This document shows positions 1 to 12,830 of a DNA stretch of 35,953 nucleotides, piece after piece (within the stretch, counting starts at the first letter, position 1; every line of letters begins with the position of its first letter). Origin of the DNA: Mansonella perstans (taxonomy: Eukaryota; Nematoda; Chromadorea; Rhabditida; Onchocercidae); the NCBI GenBank assembly GCA_037074765.1, contig JBAMDO010000339.1, positions 1 to 35,953 on the forward strand, given 5' to 3'. Position numbers and translations under genes: made by a program. Below the pieces are notes generated by a model. It was not told the DNA's origin and ran no database searches. It saw only the letters and a list, made by a program, of their open reading frames with translations.

Positions 1-249
1 AATTTTGAAGTTTCAACAAAAACTTTAAATTTATTTAATTTTTCTCATTACTATTTATGTACAAATAACGTAATAATGATAATTGAACAAAATTTTAAAG
101 TAAAAATAAACATATTAACTATTAGTAATTCTATATCAACAATTTTTTTTTTGTGATAGATATGATTATTTAAATAGGTAAAATTTTTAAACAGCAATAT
201 TTGTTGTCATAATTGAATGAGAAAATTGTAATTAATAATTAATTAATGA

Positions 250-690
250 TGCAATGAGATTAATAATACGAATGATGTCATATCATATATAGTATGGTAT
301 GTATTGAAGTCATTATAATCGATGATATAGATGATATGCTAGGTATCGATGGGATAGTTGATAAGATAGTTATTACGATCAATGATACCGATAATATCGT
401 ATGCAAGAGAGTGATATGATATGTAACAGCATAATTATTGTAATCGATAATACTCATGGTATACAAGATATGATGAACAATGATGGGATAATTATTATGA
501 TGGATGACAGGGTAACACTATATGCAACGGGATAGTTATTATGATCGATGATATAGCTGATATGATATAGTAAACAAGATATGATATGCAACGAGATAAT
601 TGTTGTAATTAATCAATGATATTGTATGCAACGAGATATTGTAATCGATAATATAGATGATATATTATGCAGCAAAACAACAATAATCGA
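250..690. repeat. Degenerate minisatellite (GATGATATAGATGATATG-like)
   Basis: The stretch reiterates a loose unit made of 'atgcaacgagata', 'gttattatgatcgatgatat' and 'agatgatatgat' with many substitutions and gaps. At least five partial repeats can be followed by eye. It has no coding signal. Confidence 0.6.
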
Positions 691-893
691 AAATAAAGCA
701 AAACTATAGTGATAGAGTTTGGAGAATTTAATTACTTAATATCATAGTGTAACAGAAACAAAAAGATCGTTAATAGCTATAGTCGAAAAGTTTTTTTTTT
801 TTATTATCGTAATATCATTTCGAAAGCTTAGATTTTAATTCAGCACATTCGTAGTATGAATTTGTCATTAAGAATGAATGGAAGCTTAGTAAC

Positions 894-1000
894 GAAATGA
901 TTAACTCTAATAACAAATAAGAAATGATTAACTCTAATAACAAATAAGAAATGATTAACTCTAATAACAAATAAGAAATGATTAATTCAAATAACAATTT
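894..1000. repeat. 27-bp tandem repeat, about 4 copies
   Basis: Three identical 27-bp copies begin at 894, 921 and 948 (unit starts 'gaaatgattaactctaat'). A fourth, diverged copy starts at 975. Identity of the first three suggests recent amplification. Confidence 0.9.
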
Positions 1001-1092
1001 TACCGTTTCTTTTTCTTTTTTTTTTTCCTCTTTATTTTATCCCATTGGGCTAATTTTTTTGTCAGTTTGATAGACACTATAATTATGGCAAT

Positions 1093-1142
1093 AATCAAAT
1101 AGCCAAAATAGTCAAGTAGCTAAATAGCCAAATAGCCTAATA
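1093..1142. repeat. 8-9 bp short tandem repeat (AAATAGCC)
   Basis: The motif 'aaatagcc' and close variants recur about five times in 50 bp. No gene is associated. Confidence 0.65.
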
Positions 1143-1233
1143 ATTCTAAAAAAAAAAAAAAAAAAGGTCCTACTTAAATATGTATGTGTTTGTTAGAAAT
1201 TTATCTGTAAAAAATAAAAGATAAAATAAAAAA

Positions 1234-1264
1234 TTTTTAAAATGGATTAAATCCATTTTAAAAA
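1234..1264. repeat. Perfect foldback, 14-bp arms
   Basis: The arm 'tttttaaaatggat' (1234-1247) is followed after a 3-base spacer by its exact reverse complement (1251-1264). No T-run or gene makes it an obvious terminator. Confidence 0.8.
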
Positions 1265-2012
1265 AAAAAAAATACAAACAGATTATATATTGTTGAGAGG
1301 AAAATTGAGAGAGAGAGAGAGATTGAACGGTAGGGAAATATGTAAAATGGTATATATATTCAATAATAAATTGAGAGAGAGAGAGAGAGAAAGTTAGACA
1401 GATGGAGATGATAGGAAATAATAACAGATTGTTAGAGTAAAATGAATAGAATGGACGACGAAAGATTTTTGCTTGATTGAAACAGCTGTGTAAACTTTTC
1501 AATAATGGTAATATTATCTCCTAAATATGATAAAAGGTAGAGGAGAAAAAGTAATAACTATAGAAATTTATATTTTAATTAATAATTTGAAAATTTAACG
1601 AAATTAACAGAATTAATAATGGAAAAATAATTGAAAAATATTATTATTTTTTTCTTAATGATAAAAATAATTGGTTTAGTTTTATTTCTCTTTTTTTTTT
1701 TTATATTTCATTTAAATTTAAATCAATTTCAATTTATTTTTTCTTTTTTTTTTTGCTTCTTTTCATATGCACAATACCTACAAACGTATGTGACGTAGCA
1801 TATACGGTATATAATTTCCCGTTTTAATTTAATTAAAATGGCAAATTATATCAGTTATCTGTTTTTGTTTTCGTCCTTATTGCTATCAAGTAACAACACA
1901 TATGACGATGTCACATATTATGAAATGAAATTGGTGACAAGAAAGTATGATACGATTAATAATTATTATCATTGATTTGTTACTGTTAATATCTCAACAT
2001 TGTTGCCATTTT

Positions 2013-2073
2013 TATTATTATTATTATCATTGTTATCATCATCATCATCATTATTATTATTGTTATTATTATG
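2013..2073. repeat. ATT/ATC trinucleotide run
   Basis: Interrupted (att)n and (atc)n microsatellite with no coding context. Confidence 0.8.
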
Positions 2074-3617
2074 AAACAAAAAAAAAAATCATTGTTTTAG
2101 CTTTACAATTTCGGATAATCTTTAGAAAGCAAAGAATTTTGTTTTCAAATCAAAAATTCTTAAAATTTAAATTTTAGCTAATTATTAAATTATACATTGT
2201 TACGACGAACAGTGAAATAGTAAATGTAATGATTAATGCATTAATGATAGTGATAGTGTTAATTGATCAAAAATAGTGATAATGTTATTGAAGAAATGAA
2301 AATGAATAATTCTAAGTAAAAAAGAGAAAAAAAAAGCAATGATAAGAAATGTAAATTTGCTATTATCGATTGATATCATTTGATAAAGAGTTCAAGTATT
2401 CAAGTATTTTCTATGGGAATTATTTCATCAGCAATATTTGCTAACAAATTTCTTAAAAAAAAGTATTTTTGATTTGTTTTTTTTTCTTATATCTCATCTA
2501 ACATATTATCATTTTTAAAATAATAATCTTCGTTTTTTTCTCTCTCTCTCTCTCTCTTTTTGCACTCTTTCTCTGTTTATTTATTCCTAAATTTGAAAAA
2601 GAAAGAAAAAGAAGTGGAAATTAAATTTAAAGAAAAAAAGGGAAAAAGAGAATTCATTAATATAAAAATAAAAGTTTGAAATTGGAATGAAAATTATACT
2701 TAGGAAGAGTTGAAGGATTTACTTCAACAATTGAATTTATCCAATTCGAGAACATCTGGTCCATTTTGAAAAGTACCATCAATCGAACAAATGATGAATG
2801 GAAAAAATGAAGGTAGAGGAGGGAAAAAAAAAAAGTGAAATGAAATGAAAACTGCAACTAAAAATAATAGATATACGGTGAATTAGATAAATGAGAGAGA
2901 GTGAAAGAGAGAGAGAGAGGGAAAGAGAGAAAGAGAGAGGGGAAAAAATAAAGAAGAAAAAGAGAGATGAGAAGTGGAAAAAAAAAAATGAGAAAGGATG
3001 AATAATTTCAAGTAGAAAATAATCTTTAAAGCTTCTTTTTTTTTAATTTTAATTTTTTTTTTTAAGTTTCTCTATAAATTAAACTTTTAAAATAATGCAG
3101 CTGTTTTGCTGTTCATATTTTTCTTTTTAAAATTGTCTTTAAATTTAATTTAATCATAAAATATTTTTTAAAATAGGAAAAAAAAAAACCATTGTTTGAT
3201 GTGTACAAAATGCTAAAAGTGTTGTTGATTCGTAAAAATTTTTCTTTTTCTCTCTCTGATTTGTTTCATTTAAATTGAATAATAACAAAGAAATGATGAA
3301 ATAAAGAAGAAGAAATAGAATGAACAAAGGAAAAAAAAAAAAGAAAAATATGATTAATTAAGCTAATTAAGTTATTATTCATAATTTTTAGAATTGTAAT
3401 ATTACAAATTATACCATATGACATTATGTATATCAGCTTTTAATGCATTCACAATGATTACTGAAAAAATAAAAAAGGCAACTTTTTGCTTTTTGTTTTT
3501 CTCTTTCGCTTTCTTTTTTTTTTTTCCTCTATTATAAAATATATTTATATATAGTTGAATTAAAATGAGAATTTTCAGTAAAATCAATCATAAAGGAGTA
3601 TAGAGAGAATAATGATA

Positions 3618-3676
3618 ATAATAATGATGATGATGATGATTAATAATGATTATTATCATCATCATCATCATCATCA
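3618..3676. repeat. Trinucleotide foldback (ATG)n...(CAT)n
   Basis: An (aat)(gat)n run on the left (3618-3640) faces an (att)(atc)n run on the right (3649-3676). The two can pair over about 20 bases around a short AT spacer. Confidence 0.7.
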
Positions 3677-3879
3677 ACAACAACATCAAAGAAATATTGT
3701 ACCAGATGTTGTATTAAACAAAAGATGTTTAGATGTTGATACGAAGAGAAGTAATAATAATATCAAAGGAGGGGAATGAATGAAACGAGCATTGCAAAGC
3801 TGCGAAAGAATTTACGACAAAATGTTGAAAAAAAAAAAGAAGGGATATAGTAGTGATAGTTATGATTTGTTCTATTAAA

Positions 3880-4470
3880 TCTAATACGATTCTATTCTAT
3901 TCTATTCCAATACCATTTATCTATTCTATTCTGTCCTATTGCATAATTTATTCCAATATCTTTTTTTACTCTATTCCATTCTTATTCTATTCTATTTTCA
4001 TTTCATTTCATTTCTACTTTTATTCCATTTCCTTTTTATTTTATTATTTTACTTTAATTATTCCTTTTTATTCTATTCCAGTCCTTTTCTGTTCTATTAC
4101 ATAATTTATTCCAATATCTATTTTTACTCTATTCCATTCTTATTCTATTCTATTCTCCATTTTTTCTATCATCTCTATTTTATCATCCAATTTTTATATC
4201 TCTTTTTATTCAATTCAATTCTTTTCCTTTCTATTTCAATTTTAAATCTATTCTAATCTCTATTTCTATTCTATTCTATTCTATTTCATGATTTATTCTA
4301 ATATCTTATTCTATTCGATTACTTTTTCGTTTCTTTTCCTTTTCCGTTCCATTTTCATTCTATTCTATTTCTATTTCATTCTCTTTATCATCTTTTCCAT
4401 TATCTCTATTTTACTCATTTTCTATTTTATTTTATTTTTCCATTTCAATTATTCTATTTCGCATTTCTTT
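3880..4470. repeat. Degenerate ATTCT pentanucleotide array
   Basis: About 600 bp are built from 'ttcta'/'attct' pentamers with frequent 'tttca', 'ttcca' and 'ttttta' variants; runs of perfect pentamers occur at about 3890-3908 and 4264-4284. A near duplicate pair of segments ('cataatttattccaatatc...actctattccattc') starts near 3941 and 4100, so the array also grew by larger block duplication. Open frames here encode only F/I/Y/S strings and are not genes. Confidence 0.9.
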
Positions 4471-5318
4471 TAATTGCAAAAATCGAATTTAATATTTCAT
4501 TTTGCTACTTTTACTGTTTTGTTGTTGTTGTTGTTGATAGAGAACAACTGAAATGTGAAATATTGTCAAAATGGAAAAGAAAAGGGAAAATGGAGAAAAA
4601 ACAAGGAAAAAAAGCAGAAGAAAGAGAGAGAGAGAGAGAGAAAGAGAAGGGGAGAGAGAAAAAAAGAATTGTTCTTTGAATTGACGAATGACAGTTTATT
4701 TATATATATATCTAAATTTATAGATTACTTTCTTCTTCAATTCATTAACTGATAAACATCCTCTTTAATCCCTTTAATTTGGCCTGCTAAATTCTGATAA
4801 ATAAAAGTAAAAATAAAATTTTGTTTGTTTATTAAAATGGCAGTTTACAAAATGAAAGAAATATTTTCATTCAACAATCAATAATTAATTTAATATCAAT
4901 TTTCATTTGCAAAATATTTTATTTATTTGAATTGAAATAATTTTAGCTAATTTTTTTTTCCAATTATTATAAGTAAATTATAACAATAATAAATGTAATG
5001 GAATATTTTTGCTAATATATGAATTGAAATATTTGACAATTGGATTTAAATTTTGTAAATAAGAAAGAAATGAAATAAATAAAAGAAGAAAAAATGATGA
5101 CAGTAATAGATAGGAGAAATTAATTGAAATTAAATAATTTCAATTTATATTTTTACCAAATCAATTTGTTCAATCTTAATTTCATCAAGTTCACCTAATA
5201 TTATTTACAAAGTATCACAAAAGCATTAAACTTAAAAAATGAAATTTTAATAGTTTTTTTAAATATTTAATTTTAAAATGTTAAAAAAATCGTAGTTTCT
5301 TTTTTTTTTTTGTTTCGT

Positions 5319-5348
5319 ATAATTCTATAATTTTGATTATAGAATTAT
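5319..5348. repeat. Perfect 13-bp hairpin
   Basis: The arm 'ataattctataat' (5319-5331) and its exact reverse complement (5336-5348) are separated by 4 bases. Confidence 0.8.
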
Positions 5349-5733
5349 ATTTCGATTTTTTTTTTTGCTTTTTTCATTTATTTTAAATTATTAAAATTTT
5401 TGTAAGTAATTTAATTGAAGCATATATATATGCAAAAGTTCAGTTTAATTTTTCCTACTGCCTTCCTATCTTTCTCTCTCTCTCTCTCTCTCATTCTTTC
5501 TTTTTTTTGCGGAACTAATTTTTTCGAAATTCTATCAATTCAAAATTGTTTTCAATAAATTTCATTTTTCATTCTTTTCATATTTTAATTAAATAGAATA
5601 AATAAATGGCAAATAGTTTGAAAATATTATAATTTAGCTACCTTAAAATTAATATAAATTATTTAAATTGCTCAAATTAAACAGTCATTCTGATGTTTAC
5701 CTTATTTGATTTTGTTGAACATATTATGATGTA

Positions 5734-5790
5734 AACACACACACATACATGTACATACACATATATGCAGACATACACACACATACACAG
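5734..5790. repeat. CA/CATA microsatellite
   Basis: Interrupted (ca)n with 'cata' units. Confidence 0.85.
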
Positions 5791-6564
5791 TATGCATTCA
5801 TTCATTAATTTACTTAATTGAAGTAAACAAATTGAAATTTCTTTGAAGAAACTTCACAATTCTTTAAGTTTTCTTTTCGTCGTAATTAAAATTTAATTGA
5901 GAAAAGAAATTGGAACAAAATGTTAACATTGAATTAAAATTTCTCATTAAAAAAATGAAATTTCTCATTAAAAAAAATAAACTTGAGGATAATTAATTAA
6001 AACTCAGCTAATTATGCTTAGATAAATCAATTGAAATTAGCCAACAATTTTAGTCGTTTTCTTGTTTAACGATTGCTCATTAAGCTTAATGAAAGTTAAT
6101 TAATGTAAAGCTTTGTCAAAATATTTTTTTTCGCTTTAAATTTGCATTTTTGTTTTTTAACAAATTTGAGAAATTTCAAATTTTTTTTATTTACAAAATT
6201 AATTTTCTTCATTTTAATTTTGCAAAATAATTTCAAATAAATCTTTTCATTTATCTTTCAATGCACTGGCTATTACTACTGGATATATATCCAATTAATA
6301 TCACAAAATTTTGTCATTAAAAAATTTAATTATCTATCATTTCTAAGAGAAGATTTTGCATCTTTCTTCTTTCTCTTTATCTTTTTCATCTCTCTCTCTC
6401 TCCCTTTCTTTCTCTATCTTTTCTCTTCCTCTCCCTCTGTCATACATATATTTACATTGATATTAATTAGTTAAAAACGACAGAAAGGAAAGCCGACAAA
6501 AGGATTATTGATATGTAAACGAGAGAGAAAGGAATGGATTGTTGTTATCCTTCTGATAAATTAA

Positions 6565-6625
6565 GCCTAAGGCTAAGATTGACATTGATGAGTGAGTGCC
6601 TAAATGAGTGCTTAGTGAGGCCTAA
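6565..6625 (-). repeat. Cluster of three TTAGGC hexamers
   Basis: The minus strand carries TTAGGC, the nematode telomere hexamer, at 6620-6625, 6598-6603 and 6565-6570. They are not contiguous, so this is at best a decayed interstitial telomere-like patch. Confidence 0.4.
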
Positions 6626-6757
6626 AAGGTCTGAAAGAGAAATTGAGCATATTGCTGTTGCTACTGCTAATCGAACAAAACTAATTATATTTTTGAATAT
6701 TAAAGTGAGGAATAAAGACGAGACTAAAATAAAAGAAAGGGAAAAGAAGAGAAAAAG

Positions 6758-6790
<33 letters not shown>

Positions 6791-7689
6791 AAAAGAGAGA
6801 GAAAAAGATAGGTATGAAATGATTGGATGAAATGAAAATTGATTTTCAAGTTTGTTATTACCATAGTTTAAAACTATTTGCAAATATTATATTCCTTTCT
6901 TTCTCTCATTCATCCCATTTCTCAATTATATTTTAATTAAATTTCAAGCTAAGCTAAGATTTATCTAATTACTTTGTATTCAATTAGTCAATTTTATTGC
7001 CTTCCATCTAAACTATATTACACTCATATTTCGTCGCACATTTTTATATGCCAATGAGTTTAGTTAAATTAAAAAAATAAAAGAAAAAAAATTTTGTTAC
7101 TACTGTAAATGAAATTCAATTATATTGAATAAAATTTAATTAAATTCGCGGATTTTTTTTTATTGAATTTACATACTTTACAATTTGATGTTATTTTCGA
7201 AATTTCTCCTTTATCTGATATCTTTTTCAGCAATTTCTTGGATTTCATTTATCGCCATCCATGGAACACATTTTTCTGGAATATTCCTGAACCATTTCTT
7301 AGCATTTTCCTAGAATATTCTCGAATTAATCTTTGGTATCGTTCTCGAATTCCATACATAATTCTTAATATTAACAAAATTTAAATACACATCATCCTTA
7401 ATCAATTGTTTGCATTCATATTTATCAAATTCAAAATAGTCAGACTTTTCTTGCAAAGTTCTTTTATTCGATTTTTCTAAATAATTTAAAAAAAAAACTT
7501 ATACTAAATCTTTCCATAAACTATTTGGATAAGAAATCTGTGGAAATAATTTTAAGAAGAGATAATTTGTATTTATAGCTTTTTTTTTAAATGGTATTGT
7601 ATATATATATATATATAAATATCCGGAGTTGTGTTTTTTCCGAATAGCATCATCGATCTATTTAATTTCTCATTCATTTGCAAGATTTT

Positions 7690-8075
7690 TACATATCAAC
7701 AATGATAATTGTGATAATAATAATAAACAATGATAATAGTTCTAATTAACAAAAATACCGATGATAATGAAGATGATGATAATAGTATTATTAATAATGA
7801 TGATAAAAGTGATAGTTATAATAATGATGAAAAAAACAAATAGCAATAAATGAATCAATAATAATAATAATAGTGACAGAAATAATAGTAATGATGATAA
7901 TGATAATAAAGTAATAACAATAATAATAGCAATAATATAGTAACAATAATAACAATAGTGATAACAATATAATAATAACGATGTAGCGATAATAATAACA
8001 ATAATAATTATTTAATTAACATGAATAATTTAATTATTGTTAATAAATAATAATATTAGTAGAGAATAATAATAT
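7690..8075. repeat. GAT/AAT trinucleotide-rich tract
   Basis: Almost 400 bp of interrupted 'gataat', 'aataat' and 'gatgat' units on the plus strand. No coding signal. Confidence 0.8.
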
Positions 8076-9380
8076 TTAATGTTACGAACTTATTTTTTTT
8101 ATTCAAGCCAACGTTTAATCGTGTAAAATGTACAATGAAACCATTTTTAAACGGTTTTGTATTTTTTTTTTCTTTTTTTTTTTTTTTTAAAGAAGAAAGA
8201 AAAGCGATAATTTGAATTAAAATGTGAAAGGAAAGGAAAAAAAAAAATGATTGGATAGTTTAGAAGAGAAGGAATTAATGTATAGAAAGTTATAAAAGAA
8301 CCCCCTTATTGGGTAAAGTTTTTTTTTTCCTTTCCTTACTCGGACAGATGTTTCTTCTTATTCTTTAAATCCTTCCTTTGCTTTTTCAAAAAAAAAAAAA
8401 AAAAAAAAAACAGGAAAGATGTAAGAGACGGTATATAAAAAGGAAAAAAAAAACGGAAAAAGATAAGATTTCAATCTCTTTTTTCCTATTCTTCTTTTTT
8501 TCTCTTTCCCTCTCTCCCTCTCTCTCTCTCTCTCTCCCTCTTTTGACAATCAATTTTTGCTAATAATTAGTCTTAAAACTATAATTTTTCTTTTTTCTTG
8601 AAAAAATTTTTTCAAACATTTATTGCTTTTTTCAAAAAAAAAAAAAAAAAGCAAAAAATAAAAAATGCAAAAATCTTTTAAAAGAAATTTTTACTCTCTT
8701 CTAATAATTTCCTCATAAAAATTTTTAATCAAAAAAAAAAAAAATGCCTATTTTTTGAAATTTAAATTTTCATTTGAATTGGAAAAAAAAATATTCTTAT
8801 TGTCCATTGCTCAAATTAATTGAGCAGGATTGTTTTTGGTTTAATAAGTTTAATTAGTCATTTACACTTATTACACTTTTATTTCAAATTTTTAGTTTCA
8901 TTGCAAAAAAGAAACCAAAAAATTAGTGGAAAATTTAGGATTTAAAAAATTTTTATGTGCAAATTTTTTAGCTTTTTTTTACAAAATTTAATTTTTAAAT
9001 TAATTTTGCAAAAAAAAAAAGCGTGCTAATAATTTATTATTGATTTTTTCAAATAATAAAAAAGTTGGTTGTCTTAATTTGCAAATAAGCAAGTTTTTAT
9101 TTCACACTTTTAGATGACCTTTAACCTTCTGCGTGTTTAATGGTATTTTCATCATTAATTTTAAATTCAAAGTATTTTTTCTTTTTCTATTCAGTTTGTT
9201 ATTAATAAGCTAATTATCAAATTACCAAATTAGTACAACACATTGCTAATGCATTCCATTCATTTCCATTACTACTCATTGCCTTCTCATGTTTTTTTTT
9301 TCTGATTTAATTAAGAATAAGTAAATAAATAATGAAAGGTTAAGTGGTGATGTAAGAAAGAGTAGGATGATAAAGTAGCG

Positions 9381-9411
<31 letters not shown>

Positions 9412-10074
9412 AAGAGAGATTTATTAGGAGGGAAAAGAAAAAAAAAAACAGAATTGATTGAATATATACTAATAGATGACCTCTTGTATTTGTGGGTTAC
9501 TAAAAGCAAAACAGTTGAATGAATTGCAGTTGATTTTACCGTTATATATATAGATTTTACTGCAGGTGTTCATATATTACATATCATCAAATAATAAAAC
9601 AATTTTGAAAAAAGAAAAGAGAAAGAAAGAGAGGGAGAGAGAGAGAAATGAAAAAGTGGAGAGAGAGTGACAATGTAATGTGAATGAAATGAATAAAAGA
9701 TTTATGATGATTATAAAAAGAAAAAGAAAAAAACAAAACAAAAAAAAGGGAAACATATTATTTGAATAAAACAAAATTTGAGTGATGATAATTAATGAAT
9801 TGATGATAATTAATGAATTTAATAGAGAAGAAGAGATATAAAATGAACAGAGAAGCAGACAAAATAAAATTAAAAAAAAACATTGAAATAACATAGAAAA
9901 TTAATTCGTAAGCAAATATGTAGTAAAATTCATTTTGAATTAAATAAACGAAGTAATCAATATAAAATCAATTTTTGTTTGTTTAAATGGACAATTTAAA
10001 AAGCAAATGAAATAATAACTTATTGTTTTTGGAAAAATAAATTTACTCAGGCATAAATAAGTGTAAACAACACC

Positions 10075-10167
10075 GAAATAACACATTGTTTTGAAGAAAC
10101 AGATAAGTTAGTAATGCGAAATAATACACTGTTTTGAAGAAATAGACAAGTTAGCAATGCGAAATAA
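10075..10167. repeat. 43-bp tandem duplication
   Basis: Copy 1 (10075-10117) and copy 2 (10118-10160) share 'gaaataa', 'ttttgaagaaa' and 'aatgc' with a few substitutions. A third partial copy starts at 10161. Confidence 0.85.
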
Positions 10168-10984
10168 CTTCTTTGTTTGGAGTTAAATATACAAATAAAC
10201 AAAATGTTTTAATTGAAATGTAAATCTAAATACTTTTCAAGATTTCTTCTATTTCGAAATTCCATATATTAAACTGTAAATAATTTTAAAAAAAAAGCTA
10301 TTGTTTTTCTGTTTTTTTTTTGTACATTTTTCTACTTTCCGGCAAATATGCAAATTTGATGGAAATTAAATTTAAACTTTACAAATGCCTTAATTTATTA
10401 TCTACCACACACAAAGAAAAAATGCATTCCTTCTTCTCATCATCCGGTTTTTTTTGCAAGAAGATAAAAATCACATTGATAGAAATAAATTGACTAAAGT
10501 GAAACTTTAAATGATTGCGTAATTAATTGTAAATGTAAGTCTTAAATTTCCTAACTTAATTGTTCTTATCACATAAGCTTATATAACTGATTTTTAAGAT
10601 GCAAGTAGAAGTCTTGTAATTTTTAAATTATATTAATTGAAATTAAAATTCTTTAAAATTTTAACTTTATTGTGATCCAAATATTGTTTTTAATTTACTT
10701 ATAACTTTTGCAATATTTGCAAATATGATTAATTTTAGTTGCATTAAAAATTTCCAACCTTCGAGGCTTATTATTCTAGCTACTGTAACATTTAAAAATA
10801 TCATATTGATAATTTTTAATCAATTATACCAGTCAATGAAGACTTTTGTTGTTTTACATGGTAGCATAAGCCATGAAATGATTAGTTATAAAACTTAAGT
10901 GATTTGATTAAAAATATCACATATTAACAATTTAATCAATTATATTTAGTCTTATTTATTGCATAATATAAAATTATTCAAATC

Positions 10985-11720
10985 AAAAATGGATGTTTTC
11001 TGAAATGAATAAAAGAAAATCGGTAATAAAAATAATCCGGTTCTGCTATCCGTTTTGCAACACTGATATGTAAAGCACTAAATTTTTATCCCTCCTACAG
11101 ATGAATCAAAAAAGTGAAAAGGAAAAGAAAAGAATAAAAAAAACTAATCATAATTACATTCAGTTCATTACAATAAATTTTGCATCGAATATCTCATTTT
11201 CCAGTTAAATAAACCGGAAATGCCTAAATGATGGATAAATATTTCTGGAAGAATAAAATGAAGAAGGAAAACATTACAAAAACCGACAGAATACTGCTTT
11301 TATTTTAGCTGCATGCTAAATTATAAAAATACTAAATTTCATCTTTTCTACAATGATTACTTGAATGAATTTTAAATTCTTGAAGTGCAAAATAAACCGG
11401 CAATCATCTGAATAACATAATTTTTTTCTTACTCTAGGAAAGTTGAAATTTTCCGGAATGAAATAAATGAATAAAAGCTGGAAAAAAAAATATTCCGATT
11501 CTACTTTTTTATAGCACCGAAATATATAACCACCTACAAAAATTCTTTTTTCACTCACAGATAAATCAAATTGTTTCTGGAATAGATTAAATAAAGAAGA
11601 AAAGGAAGAATTAAAACCGGTAGAATGAATACATTTCCGATTTTTGCTACATTATGCAATTCCGTTTTTACGAATGCAAAATTTTAACCACACTGAATTA
11701 CACTTCATCGTTTAAAGATG
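10985..11720. repeat. Four-copy diverged repeat family (AAACCGG...TTCCG)
   Basis: Copies begin near 10989, 11241, 11455 and 11572. Each shows in the same order: a '(t)ctggaa..gaataaa' start, an 'aaaccggtagaat'-like box, 'attccgattctgcta', a 'tatgcaa..accg' box, 'ctaaattt..tacc' and often 'cctacagatgaatcaaa'. Spacing varies from about 120 to 250 bp. No open frame runs through it. Confidence 0.5.
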
Positions 11721-12746
11721 AACATCCTTAAAAAGTCATGTTTACACTCTTTTGATTTTTCATTTAATCTCAAAAGTTTCCCTTAACAACTGCATATCAT
11801 TATTTATTCAATTAAATATACCGTATCCTTGCCATTCCTCCCCTTTCTCTTCCCTTTCCTTCTTTTCCCTTCTCGTTTCATTCTCTCTTCATCATTCTCA
11901 CCTCCTCTTCCTCTTTTCTTTCCTTTCAAATTTATAAAATTATTAGGAAAAAATAATTATAATAGTAATCATTAGGTACAAACAATTAATTCTTTTCTCC
12001 ATCCTGTTTTTAGTAATAAAAAAGTTTTTTTTTTCTAAAGAATGTTTAAAATCTATACAAGTTTTTCTTTTTTTGTTTTCCTCCCTCCCTTTCAATCTCT
12101 TGCTTTTTCCTTATCTTTTTATCATTTTTCTCATCTTTTCCTAAAATAACTTATTCAATTTCTCTTTTCATTTCTTTTTCTTCATCTTTTCTAGGAAAAG
12201 CTACTATCATTCATTTCTCTTCTTTTTTTCCTTTTTTTCTTTGTCTTTGATTAAAAATTTTTTCTTTAAATTTCGAATTTTTTTTTACTGAATATTGAAT
12301 GAAAAGAGAAAAAAAGCAATTAAATGAGATTGGGTAGAGCTGAGGAAAAAAGTGAAAGTGATAAAATGAGTTATTGACTTTAAAATAATTTTGCAAAAAT
12401 TATTTATAGTAAATTAAACATGCAAAAAAAAAAAGTAATAATGGATATCGTCGGATAATTAACACTGATTTAAAAGAAAAAAATGTCATGGGAATTAAAA
12501 TTGTTTTAAATGAAATGAAATTGATTAATTTTCAATTAAATTATTTTCACTTTTTTTTCCTATTGTTTCTCTTTGCAATTAATACTAAAAAAATAGAAGT
12601 AAAATAATAAAGTGAATTCAATTTAACAATTTCTAAATGAATTAAAATAGTGACAACTTTGTTGACAAAAGCAAAAAAAACCATTCTGAAGTATTACTTT
12701 GAAATGTGATAGAAATTTGAACAGTTACAAAATTTGAAATTCTTAT

Positions 12747-12830
12747 GATATCTAATGCCTAATGCCTTTTGCTTATCTATCTATCTAATGCCTTTTGTCT
12801 AGTGCTAATGCCTTTTGCTCATCGCCTGGA
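12747..12830. repeat. Short repeat TAATGCCTTTTGCT
   Basis: 'taatgcc' occurs four times, three of them followed by 'ttttg'. A short (ctat)n run lies inside. Confidence 0.75.

Noticed and set aside
3853..4473. Overlapping plus-strand frames rich in F, I, Y, S
   Set aside because: They are translations of the ATTCT pentanucleotide array.
6534..6761. Plus-strand frame starting M-D-C-C-Y-P
   Set aside because: The C-terminal third is a GA tract, there is no domain, and no splice partners were found.
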